Source: Coprinopsis marcescibilis
Taxonomy: Eukaryota; Basidiomycota; Agaricomycetes; Agaricales; Psathyrellaceae
Assembly: GCA_004369085.1 (NCBI GenBank)
Contig: ML210202.1
Coordinates: 98,465 to 162,464 of the forward strand
Direction: 5' to 3'
Length of the DNA: 64,000 bases
Made by a program: the position numbers and the translations under genes. How positions within the stretch are numbered: position 1 is the first letter of the stretch; every line of letters starts with the position of its first letter. Of this stretch, positions 48,538 through 61,188 are shown piece by piece. A model generated the notes under the pieces. The model was given only the letters and a program-made list of their open reading frames with translations, did no database searches and was not told the DNA's origin.

Positions 48538-49395
48538 GGGGGCTACTGGAGCGTATCTTGAGCTGTGAATGGACCATACTCTCAGAATATTGGCTCTTAA
48601 AACTATGGACGGTATGTATTAAAGCGGGCCGAGAAACATTCGAAGTTGAGAATCCGAGACTACGCACGCCATTGTAACAAGGTGTTTCCCTCCGCGGCGA
48701 CCTCTCCCCGACAGTCCATGCTATTGAGCTTTGGCGTAAGCTGGGGTGCAAGAAATTCAGTCGTAGACTACATTGACTCGGAAGAAGAAAAGAAGTGGAA
48801 TAGACTACAAGTCCCGACGCTAAGTCCATTCAAAGTCGTGGTAAGGCTTGGGACCTTGCGTGACAGCTAAATCCGAGATTAATCGGCGCAAAATGACAAA
48901 GCAGGGGATACATACCGTAGCGGAGCGCTGGATCTCTCAGACTAGTCCCCCAGAACATTGGTTGCTACCAAAGTCGTGTGTCCAAGGTCCGTATACAAAT
49001 CCAAGGCCTAACGGGCCTTCAGGAAATTGGCCGTAAGATGGTCGTTTTACATATACAGTATTGACACAAGTGGCACCAGTGGCCGGCTGGCCCTGGACCG
49101 TGGTGCTTTGGGATTGTTTAGCAACATCTTCTCCACCAAATATCCGACAGCTTCAATTGTCGTCGAACGGACGATGATGAGTTCACATTGAAGTGCAAGA
49201 AGAGACGTCAATACCTGAGTGGTGAGCGAGACCACTGTCAACTGGGATCATGATCGATTGCTCTTGTTTACACAGAACTTCAAATCACCTGCACTAGTAT
49301 TTGTGATCAGGAATCCAATGTGAGACGACAGCCAGGGCCCAGCAGATGCCTTCTTTCACTTGTAGCCAACTATACCGAGCTGATGCAGATACGTC
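48538..49395. other. Intergenic, no gene recognised
   Basis: Minus-strand reading near 48945-49035 (YGQFPEGPLGLGFVYGPWTH) looks protein-like but could not be joined to a gene model. Confidence 0.35.
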
Positions 49396-50110
49396 GTGTC
49401 AGATAACGAAGGCGATGTAATGCAGGAGGTGGGTGTGTGCACTGGTATCCTCGAAGTACTGGATAAAATCATCGCGTCACCCAAGTTCGTACGTATTCCG
49501 GTTCTTGATTATCTCCCACATGACACCTCTCGTTCTCTCCTCAAGCAATCACTCACGTTTTTGGACGCTTGTATAAGCATGAAGTCAACAGAAGACGCGC
49601 CACCATACGCGAATTGTCGCCTTGTTGAATTGCGAAGCTAGGGGCTGTGGGACCGGTACTCCACTGAATTGGTACGGTGAATGAGCTGGGTAACAGACGA
49701 TCATATTAGGTATGTGTGACATTACCTTGTCCCTCGAAGACCATTCACATCGCAAAGATCCGTGCTTCTTGGAACTCTTCTCGACACTTCGTTCTCCACG
49801 CCAAGACGTATATCTCGAGGTTCCGAGAAAAAGAAGCTCGGAACGTTTGTGGGGATATACAGAGAACAAGGTAAGCCGTCATCGTGCGGCAAGATTCTAT
49901 GTCATGGACAAGCTTAATCTGGACGACGGGTGCAGGTTGCTCCTAGGAAAGGATAACCATATCCCATTAACGATCTGTCAAAAAGGGGTCAGACTTGAGT
50001 CGCAACCTCCCCACGAGCCTCAGCAGGATGTCGACATTTTGTCAAGAAGAAGATCGCCGGACAATACGGCATATCATAGGGGATTCACGTTCAACGCCGA
50101 TTTTAAATAA
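49396..50110 (+). CDS. Hypothetical protein, uncertain gene model
   Basis: Two open stretches, 49396-49641 and 49712-50110, could be joined by an intron at about 49676-49710 (gtgaatgagctgg...ttag). The first reads MSDNEGDVMQEVGVCTGILE with amphipathic helices after it. The second is basic and lacks recognisable motifs. No signal peptide, membrane segment or known domain is seen. It may be a lineage-specific gene or a chance ORF. Confidence 0.2.
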
Positions 50111-50560
50111 TCCTACCGTCATCTCGTTCTTTGCCACTGAAGCAACATACGCTTCTCCACAATCTTCGTTTTTCGCTCGATTGCCTGCGGTCGCGCGATG
50201 GAAAGGTGGAACTCCGCTCTATACCCTGACGCTTATTCCCTTCCGACCGTAGTCTTGGATCATACTGGAGGAAGTAGAAGTTTGATGCCTCGCGTGTGGA
50301 TTGTATTGCCCCAGTACCACCTGAGGAGAGGTCCTTTCTGACTCCATGCGATCACTATGATCATAAGAATTAACTTATGTGTAAACGTCGGGATTTTATC
50401 GATCTCTTGTCGCGAAAATCTTGCGAGGGGCATGACGAGGTTTAAATACTGCTACTTATTTTGTTTGCTCGACAGAAGGACAACTCACAAGTTCCTGCAT
50501 TACCATAACCACTTACCTCACTCCCACTTCGCCCAACTTCATCTCTAATCTCCAGTCATC
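50111..50560. other. Promoter region of the acetate transporter gene
   Basis: A tttaaatactg sequence near 50441 is a possible TATA element about 120 bp before the ATG. A CT-rich leader (ccacttacctcactcccac) follows, usual for strongly expressed fungal genes. Confidence 0.4.
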
Positions 50561-51386
50561 ATGTCTTCCAACGGAAAGAGTACCTCTGTCGAAAAGGTCG
50601 AATACGGTCAGCCACAAACCCCAATGACGCTCCCACCTCCACCACCCATCAACCTGAACATCGGCAACCCAAGTCCTGCGTAAGTTCACCTCGGCGTCTA
50701 ATATATTGCTTCACTAACATTGATCCCAGTGGAATGTTCGCATTCTCTGCCACCATGCTGCTCATGGCACTCTACAACTTGGGCGCCGGTGGGATCACAA
50801 CACCGAACGTCTTGGTTGGTATGCTCGTCTTTGCTGGCGGTATTGCGCAGTTCTTTGTCGCCCTTCTGGAATTCTTGAAAGGCAACTGTCTCTATGCGAC
50901 TTGTATGTATCTTCTATCCCTTTTCAATTTACTCGTCAAACTCACTCGCTTTCAGGCTTCATGACTTTCAGCACATTCTGGGCCAGTTATGCTGCCGTTC
51001 TCATTCCCGGATTTGGCATCGTCCAAGCATTCACCGATCCCTCTGAAATCCCCAGAGCAATTGGCCTTTACCTCTTTGTTTGGTGGATAACGATCACCAT
51101 GCTGTTGATCGCCGTCATCGGAAAGAGTACACTCTTCACCATCCTCCTCGCCTTCGCTTCCACCGCTGTGCTCGTCCTCGCATGTGGCCAATATCTTGAA
51201 CTCGCTGTGTAAGTTCCATTCATATTTTTTAACATTTGTAACCAGTCGACTCATAAAACCTCTTCCAGCCTGGGTGTCGTCGGAAACTCTCTCTTGATTG
51301 TCGTTTCCTCATTAGCATACTACATCGGCCTCGCCATTCTCCTTCTGTCTGAGCCAGGCGCCGTCTTCACCTTGCCCATGTTCTAG
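50561..51386 (+). CDS. GPR1/FUN34/YaaH family acetate transporter
   Basis: Four exons: 50561-50679, 50730-50902, 50956-51208 and 51269-51386, all joins in frame. A polar, Pro-rich N-terminus leads to the family signature NPSPAGMFAFSATMLLMALY, followed by NLGAGGITTPNVLVGMLVFA. Six hydrophobic helices follow, including GGIAQFFVALLEFLKGN, CFMTFSTFWASYAAVLIPGF, IGLYLFVWWITITMLLIAVI, TILLAFASTAVLVLACGQYL and SLLIVVSSLAYYIGLAILLL. Length (about 220 residues) and topology are normal for plasma-membrane acetate/succinate uptake proteins of the Ady2/Ato type. In relatives, expression follows carbon source; nothing in the promoter proves this here. Confidence 0.93.
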
Positions 51387-52716
51387 AGGCAAAAAATCGA
51401 TTCCACGTACTCTAACGCCTGCGACATAAACCCATTTCCTATACATTCATGACATTCGACACAGACCTCACGACATGCAATTATTCGCTCTTCATACCAC
51501 TGTATTACTAGTATTTATTCTGATCTAAAGGGTCAACCGTTGTGTAGCTCTAGATTCCCAATGACATTGTTTGAACACGAATCCACGATTAGTCGAGAAC
51601 AAAAAGAAACAACAAGTTCGATTGAGCAGCCTGGTTACACCACTTGAGGTCAGAGGAAGGCTCGGATCATCGCAAAAGCATCGGGCGCTCCTAAGTTCTA
51701 ACTCAAACATTCAATTCCCGAGCAACGGAGACATACCCCAAAGTGGAGATCACAGCGCGGGGTTGACATCTCAATTCATTGGCTGGTCATTCATTCGGCG
51801 ACGGCAGGGAGTTAACTCGGTACCTTCAAGGTTTACCTTTGAGTTCACAGCGACTCTATTCGTGGAAGGTCCCATGACACTTTCACGAAGCCAAAGAGAC
51901 TTCGGCAATTTTGTCATGAGCATATAGAGGCGTCATCATTCAAGGGGCCCGTTGCTTCTCACTCCGCTTAAAGACCCAGAGACTGGAGTTTTAGGAATAA
52001 GGGAAAGAAGTAAACTAGATGGGACGTCTGTTCTCCGGAGAATCTTGCAAAAGAGTCCGGGCACGCGGCCGTGCGGTGTATCCCATTCACTCACTGAATG
52101 TTCGATAGCGAAAGTGTGACCACTGAAGTGGCCGCGTGCTGACTGAATATAGGAGCACAAGGTCTTGAAGGGCAGTATATAGTAGCGTATGGCGCAATCA
52201 CAGTTGCTATTGAACTCTACGCATGGAACTGTTTTGGTGATTCGGCCTACTCAATGCTAACAGGAAAGTGAAGGAAGATTGAAAATTTATCGTAGAAGAA
52301 CTTCTTGGGTTACACCGGTACGCAGGAGACAGCCCATATCACCCTTTCTCTTTGAAAAGTCAGTTTCAAATGGAAGTTCGAAGTTCGAAGCCGATGATGG
52401 ACCCCCTTGGCCAGGGGCGGTGATCGCTGGCGAAGGGATTCGGGACGAGATGGTATGAAATGATAAAACACAGACGATAATACATGGCGATGAATTAAAA
52501 TTGGGAAACGTAAAAAAGGTATGCATAAGATATGATTAATGTTGGAGTACTTCTTAGCCTTGAAGCAACCATCTTCGGATGAAACAGAACCTTGTCAAAG
52601 ATCAGGAGGGCTAGCCGACTTCCTCCGTTTAATTCTGAGAAGCTGGGGTAACGGTGAACCTATGTAAAAACCAAGTCAACGACCGACTCCACCCGGACCA
52701 ATCAGCCAGCAAAAAC
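51387..52716. other. Convergent intergenic region
   Basis: Between the 3' ends of the transporter and HAM1-like genes. ORFs here (for example 51571-51927) have no domains. Confidence 0.5.
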
Positions 52717-55700
52717 TCACGCATCACTCTTCCAACCTTCGGTTCCCTGCCCAGCAACGTCCGTCTTCTTCTCCACAACCGAATCCTTGTCAGCCGCGCG
52801 GTTGACCCACCCGGCAGGATTGCCGATATTACTCAACAGCGAGTGTCGCTTATCGGAAACAATCTTGAACTGTGATTCCTTACCTAAACCATCCAATTCG
52901 CAATTAGAACAATAGCGAACCAACATCGCGAACGAAAAGAACGCACCAGAAGTAGACGAAGTCGAACTTGATGTCTTGATCGACCCGCCAACCGCACCGC
53001 GCTGGACCTTGATATCCGTAGCTGCATCGGCTTCCTTTGCTTTCGCTTGAGAACGGTTGAACAACTACATGGAGTAAATGGTTAATATCAGAAACATATT
53101 TGCAAAATCCACTAGAAGATGGTGGATGGTAAACAAACATACCTCTTTGAGCACTTCGGTTCGGCTCTCGCCCTCTGTAACCTTGGCATGTTCCATCCTG
53201 TCACGAACACCGACAAGCTGTCCGTCGACGTACTCCAAGCCAGTCTTCAACCCATCCTGAATCGCCTTCTGGATCTGCTTCTTGACGAGACCAGTGGCGA
53301 GCGGTCGGAGGGTCTTGTACAAAAAGTCATGCTTGGAGTCGCGAATGGAGAACTTGAGGTTGTCGACCTTCACGGTAACATCTTGAACGTGGAAGATGGA
53401 TGAGCGGTCACGAGTGGTCGAGACGAGGGTAACATGGGCCTGCAATGGAGTAAGCAGAGTCCAGCGATCAGCGAAACGAAGCATGATAAACGAATGCTGA
53501 ACCGTGCTTACATTAACACCCTCCCCAGATATCAGAACGTCGGCGAGGCCGCTATCCTTCATCTTGGGGATACCGGTCTTCTTTCGATAATAGAAAGCGA
53601 CGTCCCGCATATCGGCCTGTATGTGTTGAAGCGTGAACGTAATCTTATGATGGCCCTCATCTGCAATGCGGAAAATGAGCTATAGATACCCCCAATCGAA
53701 CAACAGTATTAACTTGCCTGGGATAGCATCGTACGGAGAGAACCTGACGTGATTGTGGATATCGAATGAGACAATATTGGGGAAGAGGTTTCGGCCTTGC
53801 AGAGTGAGGTTCTCGATGACGAGGTCCAATGATTCGTCGGTATACTCGATACGGGGGATGGGGATGTATCCGACCTATGTCACCAGCCAATCAGAAACCT
53901 ACCCTAAAAACGGAAAGGGGCAAGAGCATACCTTCTGGATCAGCTGTGGCAAGATCACCTTCCTGATGTCGTTCCAGAGCTCGGGCTTAAACTGCAGTTT
54001 ACCCTCGTTGTCGAATAGAAGATCCTTTGTCAGTCGTGCCCAATCGTCGCCGAATTCCTTGTTCAACTGTAGAAACATAGATCAGCGGGTGTGGAGAGCG
54101 AAACATAAGAAGCACATACGGGGTCTTCACCCATTGCCTTGGCCCAATTACCGATGCTGTTGAACAGGTTGTCGAAGTGACTCTTGTATTTGCCTTCGTA
54201 GAAATGACGACCGGATTCGCGGAGGCGGCGGCCCTGGTTGTCGCAGTCGGGTTCAATAATGTATCCTGGCTCCAACAGAACCTGATATCCCAGTTAGTAC
54301 ACCTCCTAGTATAATAGACAATTCAAAACGACATACCCTTCTCATCCACGCGTCCACAGCCTTGAACCACCCACGGAGCTCTTCATCTCGACGGGTATCA
54401 TCAACAACAACGTCGATCGCGTCGAAAATCATGTCCATAGATGTGTTGTTCGCAAATCGCTCAAGCAAAGTGCGCAATTCAAGAGTCGCCAATTTGACAG
54501 GGTGCGACTACGAAATGTGTTGTCAGTGCTGTACAGCTATATAAGGCTAATCGAGGACCCACTTTGTCTGCAGGAACTTGGTCGCGAACGCGGCTCCCTG
54601 TGGTTTGCTGGATGGATTGAGCGTGATTGACGTATTCTTCCAAATAGCTAAGAAGCCATCGCATGGAAGCTTGGTAGTCGTCATGCTTCTGGCATTCGAG
54701 GATAACCTGGACGATAGTGTTGAGAAAGCGAAAAGGGTCAAGAGATACGAGGCATGCATACCTTCTTTCCGCGGAAAATAAATTGATCCCTGCGTTCTTC
54801 GGGGAAGTACTCCTCGCTTAGGAACTTCTTGCCCCGCTCGAATTTGCCGTTAGCTTGGTCCTTGCGATCTTGAGGAACGCGGTCAGAGAACCCATCCTAG
54901 AGAATGTGCAGTTAGCTTCAATTGCGCTGCAAGCTGCCAACACAAGTCATACCCTGACATTGTCACGAACTTCCCTCATCTTCCCCATGAACCCCTTCTT
55001 CTTCTGCTCTTTTCCTTCCTCATCGCCTTGTTCGTCCATCTCGCGATATTCGTCCGCGTGGTGTGCAGCTTCACCAAGAGCCTCCTTGCCTACATGGGCC
55101 CCTCGCTGCTTAGCACCCTGGTACAGCTGCTGGTTCTCCTGAACTACATCACCCACAGGTTTCCGACCCTCTTGCCCAAACTTATCTTGGTCCTGGACGA
55201 AAGCAGAATCCTCTTTGGGGTGGTGTCGGATCTTCTTGCCGGTGAAAGGGATAGTGCCCTCGAGGACCGGGGTCTCATTAGGCCCAGCAATGCGACCACC
55301 CTCGGTGATGAACTGATCGTTGGGTGCCGATTCGTCTACGTGAGCGAGACGGTCGGCGTCGGGCGAGATGCTTTGAGCAGCCTTTACTGCCCCTTTGGCC
55401 AAGAGATCCCGACCGATGACACTGAAATCGGAAAGGAGCTTCCGGGCCTCACTATTGGTGAGGACGAGAGTGAGCAGAGTGCGGAGATGGCGGACGGCTA
55501 GCCAGGAAGAGAAACGTTAAAGACCACATGGATTTGACGGCAACAAAAAGTAACGTACCGTCTTCGCCGTCCTTCTTCGCCTTATTGCTGTCGACGGTGC
55601 CAGTGGCTGCTTCGGCGACCATGTCGCTGATCTTCACGTTGCTCTCATTGGAGGCACCTTGGGTGTGCCAGACAAAGTTTTGGAAGAGCTCATCGCCATT

Positions 55701-56046
55701 CTTCTCCTTGACCATGAGTTTTGCTGTGCCGACAATATCTTTGACATCTTGTACGAGTTTCTGACCGTCCGGCGATAGCTTCTGGGTCGTGACTGGGGAG
55801 TGTTTCAGAACGTAGTCGAGTGTCCTGTCAATCTGGGCGTTCGATGGAAGTCGGCCCTTTCGGAATGCTTGAATTACACCGTACAATCGAAGCTGACGAC
55901 CACTATTAGCCAAATTCCCCTTGTGGAGGCTGCAGACGTACCTTTCGCTCGACATCTGCGGCCTGGGCGCGTTTGTCGACTGGATCAACAACTGAACCGC
56001 GTTTCGGATGGACGCCTACGTCCTTGGAGGCTTGTGGTAGAGACAT
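52717..56046 (-). CDS. HAM1-like protein (N- and C-terminal HAM1-like domains)
   Basis: Large fungal protein of about 850 residues in about ten exons. The start at 56046 gives MSLPQASKDVGVHPKRGSVV, and after a first intron LRLYGVIQAFRKGRLPSNAQ. The HAM1-like N-terminal domain includes LLSDF..., DGFSDRVPQDRKDQ, RGKKFLSEEYFPEERRDQFI and LEYVNHAQSIQQTTGSR-like helices. The middle and C-terminal part (VGYIPIPRIEYTDESLDLVI, ENLTLQGRNLFPNIVSFDIH, ITFTLQHIQADMRDVAFYYR) looks like a TULIP/LEA-like beta-rich lipid-binding fold, and it ends at 52717 (GTEGWKSDA). I recognise the conserved YFPEERRDQFI block as typical of HAM1-like fungal proteins. A role in membrane or lipid biology is an inference. Confidence 0.75.
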
Positions 56047-57376
56047 GAGTTGAATTCTTTGAAGTTCTTCGGTGAGAAAGATGTGGCTCCTTTATGTCTC
56101 TTCGCCCCTATAAACAAGCAGGACGCTCCACGCCATGACGATGATGCTAGGACGACGTCACATCCATTTAGTTGGCGCCAGACCGTATCATCGCATTGGC
56201 TTGCAAATTAAGGGACCGCGTGACGTCACGAAGGTCCAAACACAGGGAATTGAACCGTTTGAGAGGTCGCGGTGGAGAATCGAGACGAGATGAGATGCCC
56301 AAAGTTAATTGAACTGCTGAGCAGTGGCTCTGATCTCATTGCAGATATTATGATGTCAGATAGCCCAGATTTCTACTAGAAGCCAGCATATCCAACGACC
56401 TGTGGAACAAGTCAGAAAATTCTCGTTTCAAGGTACGAGGAGGGGATGGAGCGCAATTGACGTGTGCATCTTGTTACGTACCTAGAGCTTCTTTTACCCT
56501 TGACCCATACAGCAGTCTGCAACCCTTTCGTTTCGGCGAATTCCATAGCTTTTTCCGTATAAAAGCTGCGCTAGAAGGAAGAAATTATCGTTGATAAGAA
56601 AGTGCCAGACGCTGGTCACTGAATGTAACCCTAACCCCTTGATATACTTTGCGACTGTGCTTTATGCTAAAAATAGTATCAACGCCCGATTTTGAGTCAA
56701 TAGCCAAGCCAAAGCGCTTACGCTAAAGCAAGTGCGAGCAGAGGCTGCAGAGGATAGCCCCAGTCTCATTGATTGGATCCCCATTTGAACGGCACATATA
56801 GCTTCAAGGACACTCGAGTTTAGTACCGATAACATTAACTACCCTGATCCAGACCACATTTGTGCAATCCCGCCCATCAGGCGGGGTTTTTCTCTTTTAG
56901 GAGCCGTGGGTATGCGTCGGGAATCGGGGTCTTAATTGGGAAATGTACAACCTTGTCATCAATGGTCAAACCTGATGGTAGTACTTTTGTTCAAAGAGTG
57001 TTTGATCTGCTTAAAAAGGACTGGATCATTGAACCGTTCCCTGCCATCACTAACCTGATGTGCGCCTGCCTGCCGTCAGTTAATCCCTCTCGCCCTTGTC
57101 GGTAGCCTGACTCCAATGCACCAGCTTCCTAGACGACGACAAGTTACTCTATACCCGCTGGGTCATAGTCATCATTTGATTTGGTCAACCCGGGGTCCAT
57201 GGTAGCAAAGTTAGGTTACGGCCCCGCTTATTCCAAAGCAAAATTACGACCTCGCGGTTCATGGCCAACAGCAAAACTCCACTTCATCAGGGCAACGAGA
57301 AACCCGGTTACAAAGTACTACTGCGCCGCTACTCAAGCAAGGTTATTTATGGCACATCAAACTTCAGACATTCTGC
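56047..57376. other. Divergent intergenic region
   Basis: Separates the HAM1-like gene from the repeat-peptide cluster. ORFs at 56860-57105 and 57181-57485 lack domains and overlap the promoter of the first peptide gene. Confidence 0.5.
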
Positions 57377-57466
57377 CTTAAATACAAGCCAGAACCGTCT
57401 CGAAATGCTCAGTAGCTGGTCTCTCCCAACCCTTTCTTCTACGCTAGACTCGCAGGCCGTGTCTAC
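57377..57466 (+). promoter_or_regulatory. Core promoter and 5'-leader inverted repeat, peptide gene A
   Basis: TATA-like ccttaaatac at about 57377. A conserved agctggtctctcc follows near 57413, then the inverted repeat CTAGAC-N11-GTCTAC at 57444-57466, 59 nt before the ATG. The same order occurs before the other two paralogues. Confidence 0.55.
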
Positions 57467-57524
57467 CTTCGCACCAATCAAATAACAACCAATCTATCCA
57501 ACACCTCTTTACCTCTTGAAAATC

Positions 57525-58150
57525 ATGAAGGCTGCATTCATTGTCTCCGTCTCCGCCGTTACCTTGTCGGCTGTCCTGCCCTCGATTGCTGCCCCCATTC
57601 AATCGTCTGAAGACAGCCTTGTTGAGCGCTCCCCGGAGCCATTCCTCCCATTGCTGTTCAGGGCTGGCGCGTAAGTCTCGGCTCATTCCGCAGCCAATTG
57701 AACAGACCTGCTGACTGCTTGATCGTCAACAGAGGTGTTGTCAACGCCATCTCAAACCGAAGGAGGAAACGCGACCTCGAAGATGCCGACCTGTTCGAAC
57801 GCGAGGTCTACGATTCTGTAGACCTCGCCGAACGTGAGCCATTCTTCCTTCCGGCTCTGGCTGGTTGGTAAGTGCACAGCTCCTCTCACCCTCTCCCCTG
57901 CATCACCGTCTTCACCGGAAGTGCCCGTGACAATAATTTATGTACTTACTAAATTACTCCTTCTACCCTCAGGGTCGCTGGCAAGTTCATCACGAAGAAG
58001 AAGAAGGATAACAAGAAGAAGGAAGAAAAGGTCGAAGAGCGGGACTACGACTATATTCTGGAAGATGTCATCTTGCGCGATTTCTACGACTTCGAACTTG
58101 ACGATATCTCGACCCGAGAGCTCGAGGCAATGCTGGACGAGTTGGATTAA
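57525..58150 (+). CDS. Secreted repeat-peptide precursor A (Kex2-processed type)
   Basis: Exons 57525-57670, 57733-57867 and 57973-58150. Signal peptide MKAAFIVSVSAVTLSAVLPS (cut near IAA|PIQ). Copy 1 of the core follows LVER: SPEPFLPLLF, then RAGAGVVNAISN and the basic site RRRKR. An acidic spacer (DLEDADLFER, DSVDLAER) leads to copy 2: EPFFLPALAGWVAGKFI, followed by a Lys-rich run instead of a clean KR site. The tail YDFELDDISTRELEAMLDEL, ending in Asp, is acidic. Introns fall within both cores, as in the two paralogues downstream. Expected to enter the secretory pathway and be cut by the Golgi Kex2 protease. It is the most divergent member, and peptide activity is unknown. Confidence 0.8.
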
Positions 58151-59320
58151 ACGTAATAGAATTCGGGGCGTGGGTGTAATCATAAATTTAATATCATCAA
58201 ATTCCATATCCATCTGCATTACCAGTGATTGGTAGTGCTAGCCCACACATTGCACAGTGGCCAGAGTGATTTAGGAGACACTCTTTATCGTCAACACTAA
58301 CAATCGATGATTGCGAGATGGGTTTACAATGTGGTCCGTCAGATGGGATATCTGTTCAGCAAGTGTCGAGCCTGCCTGAAGGAGGATGTCGGAACCGATA
58401 TATCCGGACGCTCTGAAATAAATGATGGCAAGGACCATTGTGTCAACATTGCACAGGTACAACCCTTCCGACATTCCGATTGCCACCAGATTTGACTTTT
58501 GAACCACCTGATGAACCCGTGACACTTGATGCCCCGTTGCTATTTCAGCCCTTGCAGCCCGAGATATTATGAAAGCCAAAGATCATGACCAACAAAAGAA
58601 GAGCATGTTTGTGCGTGACGGTGCTGTTCACCCATGGCTGTGAGGAACATCCAACTCTTGTTGATAGTTAAGAATGTGCTTAGCGCAGAGAAAGTGATGA
58701 AGGGAGATAAAGGGGCCATAACCTTGAGATGGCTGAGATGCCTCTATCATTCTAGCACATAGAGACCGTATCTAGTAGAAACATGATGTCTAGATACCCG
58801 ATTGTCTCGAGGGTGGCTCAACAGATGCACATTCGAACACATACTAGGTTACGGAATCGGATACCGCCTCATGTAACAACGAGACGGCTTAGGGTCCCCA
58901 TGCTTCATTGTCGTCGCTCAAGATGCCCTACAGGGAAGACAATATCTGTCAAGCCTTTATAGTGTAAATCAAGACTTCGATGCTGCTGAGTCTGAAGCAC
59001 CAATGCCCTCGGCGGATAGAAACTCTGAGCCAGCCTGGCCAGTCCTACATAGTACACACGCACCTCTATGTCCAAGCCGTACAGCACGGCCCCTAGCCGC
59101 GGCCCATTTAAATCCTGAAACTCGCGCCCAGCGCTAAGTTTAAAACTGAATACACTTCTAGGACAGATTCAAGATGCCGCGCCAATTGATCACCTCTTTC
59201 GATTTTTGATTATCCCATCGACCACATCTCGAGATAATTGACATTGCCGAAAGCTGAGTAGATGGACAGGTCACAGGTGTACTGACCTAATCGCGCAGCA
59301 GTCGGCTATCCCCTCCTCAG
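58151..59320. other. Intergenic between peptide genes A and B
   Basis: About 1.2 kb with no ORF of interest. Confidence 0.5.
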
Positions 59321-59414
59321 CCCTTAAATAAGGACAGACATGGCTACGACTCCTCAGCAGCTGGTCTCTCACTCCCACTCCTACTCACAAGCTAGACACG
59401 CAGGTCGCGTCTTC
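59321..59414 (+). promoter_or_regulatory. Core promoter and 5'-leader inverted repeat, peptide gene B
   Basis: TATA-like cccttaaata at 59321-59330, cagcagctggtctctc near 59356, then CTAGAC-N11-GTCTTC at 59392-59414, 65 nt before the ATG. It matches the leaders of genes A and C. Confidence 0.55.
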
Positions 59415-59478
59415 ATTGTCCAACTAAATCAACTCATCCTCATCACATCTTACCTACCTCACCTTTTAATCTTTAAAC

Positions 59479-60249
59479 ATGAAGGCCGCCGTCATCATCT
59501 CTGCTTCCGCTGTTGTTCTGTCCGCTGTTGTGCCCACCATCGCCGCCCCCATCCAAACTGAGGAGTCTATCGTCGAACGTTCCCCAGAGCCTTTGTTCCC
59601 GTTGCTCTTGTAAGTACATCGCCTATAACCATATCAACCTCTCTTACTAACGACTTCCGACAGTGGCCTTGGATCGTAAGTTTCAGCGCATGCTCGAGTA
59701 TCCACGACCTTCTCACAATGACATCCAGAGCTATCGCAGGCGCCGTCCGCAGGAAGCGCGACCTCTCTGACGCCGGCGAGATCGAAGCCCGCTCAGAATA
59801 CGTAGACTTGGCTGAGCGAGAGCCTCTCTTCCCACTGCTCTTGTAAGTATACTTTGAGATCTGACTGTAGCAGACACAACATTCTAACTCCATTCCAACA
59901 GTGGTCTGGGCTCCGCCATCGCAGGCGCTGTCCGAAGGAAGCGTGACCTTTCTGACTCAGGGATGGAGCTCGACGCCCGTGAATATGCAGACCTGGCCGA
60001 GCGAGAGCCACTCTTCCCGTTGCTCTTGTGAGTCCCCTCCAAATTGCCATAAAGTGAAGTTGATCTAATTTCAAACACCTCAATAGTGGCCTGGGCTCTG
60101 CCATTGCTGGTGCTGTCCGCAGGAAGCGTGATTTGTCGGACGCCGAGCTGGAGCTGCTCGAGCGTGACTATGAGGGCTTTGAAATCCGGGGTTTTATCGA
60201 TGAGCTCGATGCCCGGGAGTTCGAAGGTATCTTGGATGAGCTGGACTAA
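59479..60249 (+). CDS. Secreted repeat-peptide precursor B with three identical cores
   Basis: Exons 59479-59609, 59664-59675 (12-nt microexon), 59729-59842, 59902-60027 and 60087-60249. Signal peptide MKAAVIISASAVVLSAVVPT (cut near IAA|PIQ). Three cores share PLFPLLF plus GLGSAIAGAV, each preceded by a Glu-Arg site and X-Pro dipeptides (VER-SPEP, AER-EP, AER-EP) and closed by RRKR. Spacers start DLSD and are acidic (EIEARSEYVDLAER, MELDAREYADLAER). The tail DELDAREFEGILDELD matches the tails of A and C. An intron cuts every core at the same codon (TT|T, Phe before GLGS). Core residues are identical across copies while spacers vary, as expected when only the released peptide is under strong selection. 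Confidence 0.88.
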
Positions 60250-61024
60250 GTAGTGACCTCGTTTTCACCAGAACGACTTGGGTCAAATAAGTGACTTAAA
60301 TTATTCATATTGATTAATAATTATAATGTCATCGCTTTCCTCAATTACTGTGTACCGAGCCAGGCCAAGGGCATAATAAATGTCTGCAAATACCAGTCAG
60401 GCGCCAGGCCGTTCGGACCACAGAATCGCATGTATTCCAGGTTTGATGGTGTTCTAACTTTATGTCCCACAGTGAAACATTCTTTGTCCCCGACAAAGCA
60501 TGAATGCTCAGAGGTGTATGACACAATGATCCAGTGCCCTCGTTAAAAAGCCTAGGCGCTGTGGTTGCTACGCGCGCTTATACATGTTGGATTACTTTTA
60601 TCGTTCCTTTTTCTATTCGCTGTCATTCCGAAATCCCGTCATTTTAGCCGTCAATATATCATTTCCCATACTTTCTCTGTACACTGCGTAGAGATATATA
60701 AACATTGAAATCACCGACCCTGGAATGGATCGGCACGAAGACCCATAGGTGCAGTCTGGGAGAAGATACCTTCGAGCCTGCAAGCAATACAGACTACGGG
60801 AGTGGAAAGATCCCACCCGAGATCTTCTTGAAGTGTGTCAATGATGATACTGAGTAGCTATCTACCGTTAGTTCCAAGGTTATTTGTTTAATGTCTCAAT
60901 GACCAGGCACTCTCATCCGTGATGCGGTGTATCAAAGTTATGGGGACGAGCCCGCAGCATTACCACACGGACGTCCAGGACCCGCTGATGTAGCTACATT
61001 CTCGCACGGACCAGGTAAAGTCTT
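60250..61024. other. Intergenic between peptide genes B and C
   Basis: No ORF with recognisable features. Confidence 0.5.
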
Positions 61025-61121
61025 CCTTTAAAAAGAGTTGTCGCTTCATATGTAAATTCAGCAGCTGGTCTCTCCCTCTCACTTACACTCTCCCTAATCT
61101 AGACTCGCCGGTCGCGTCTAG
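61025..61121 (+). promoter_or_regulatory. Core promoter and 5'-leader inverted repeat, peptide gene C
   Basis: TATA-like ctttaaaaag near 61025, cagcagctggtctctccct at about 61060, then the perfect repeat CTAGAC-N11-GTCTAG at 61099-61121, 68 nt before the ATG. Confidence 0.55.
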
Positions 61122-61188
61122 TAAACTTAAACCCTTGCTTAACAAGTCAACCCTATACACAGTCCCCTTCACAATATTTTCAGCAGAG

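Noticed and set aside
48945..49241. Minus-strand protein-like stretch (YGQFPEGPLGLGFVYGPWTH)
   Set aside because: Could not be joined to a start, stop or known family; too short to call.
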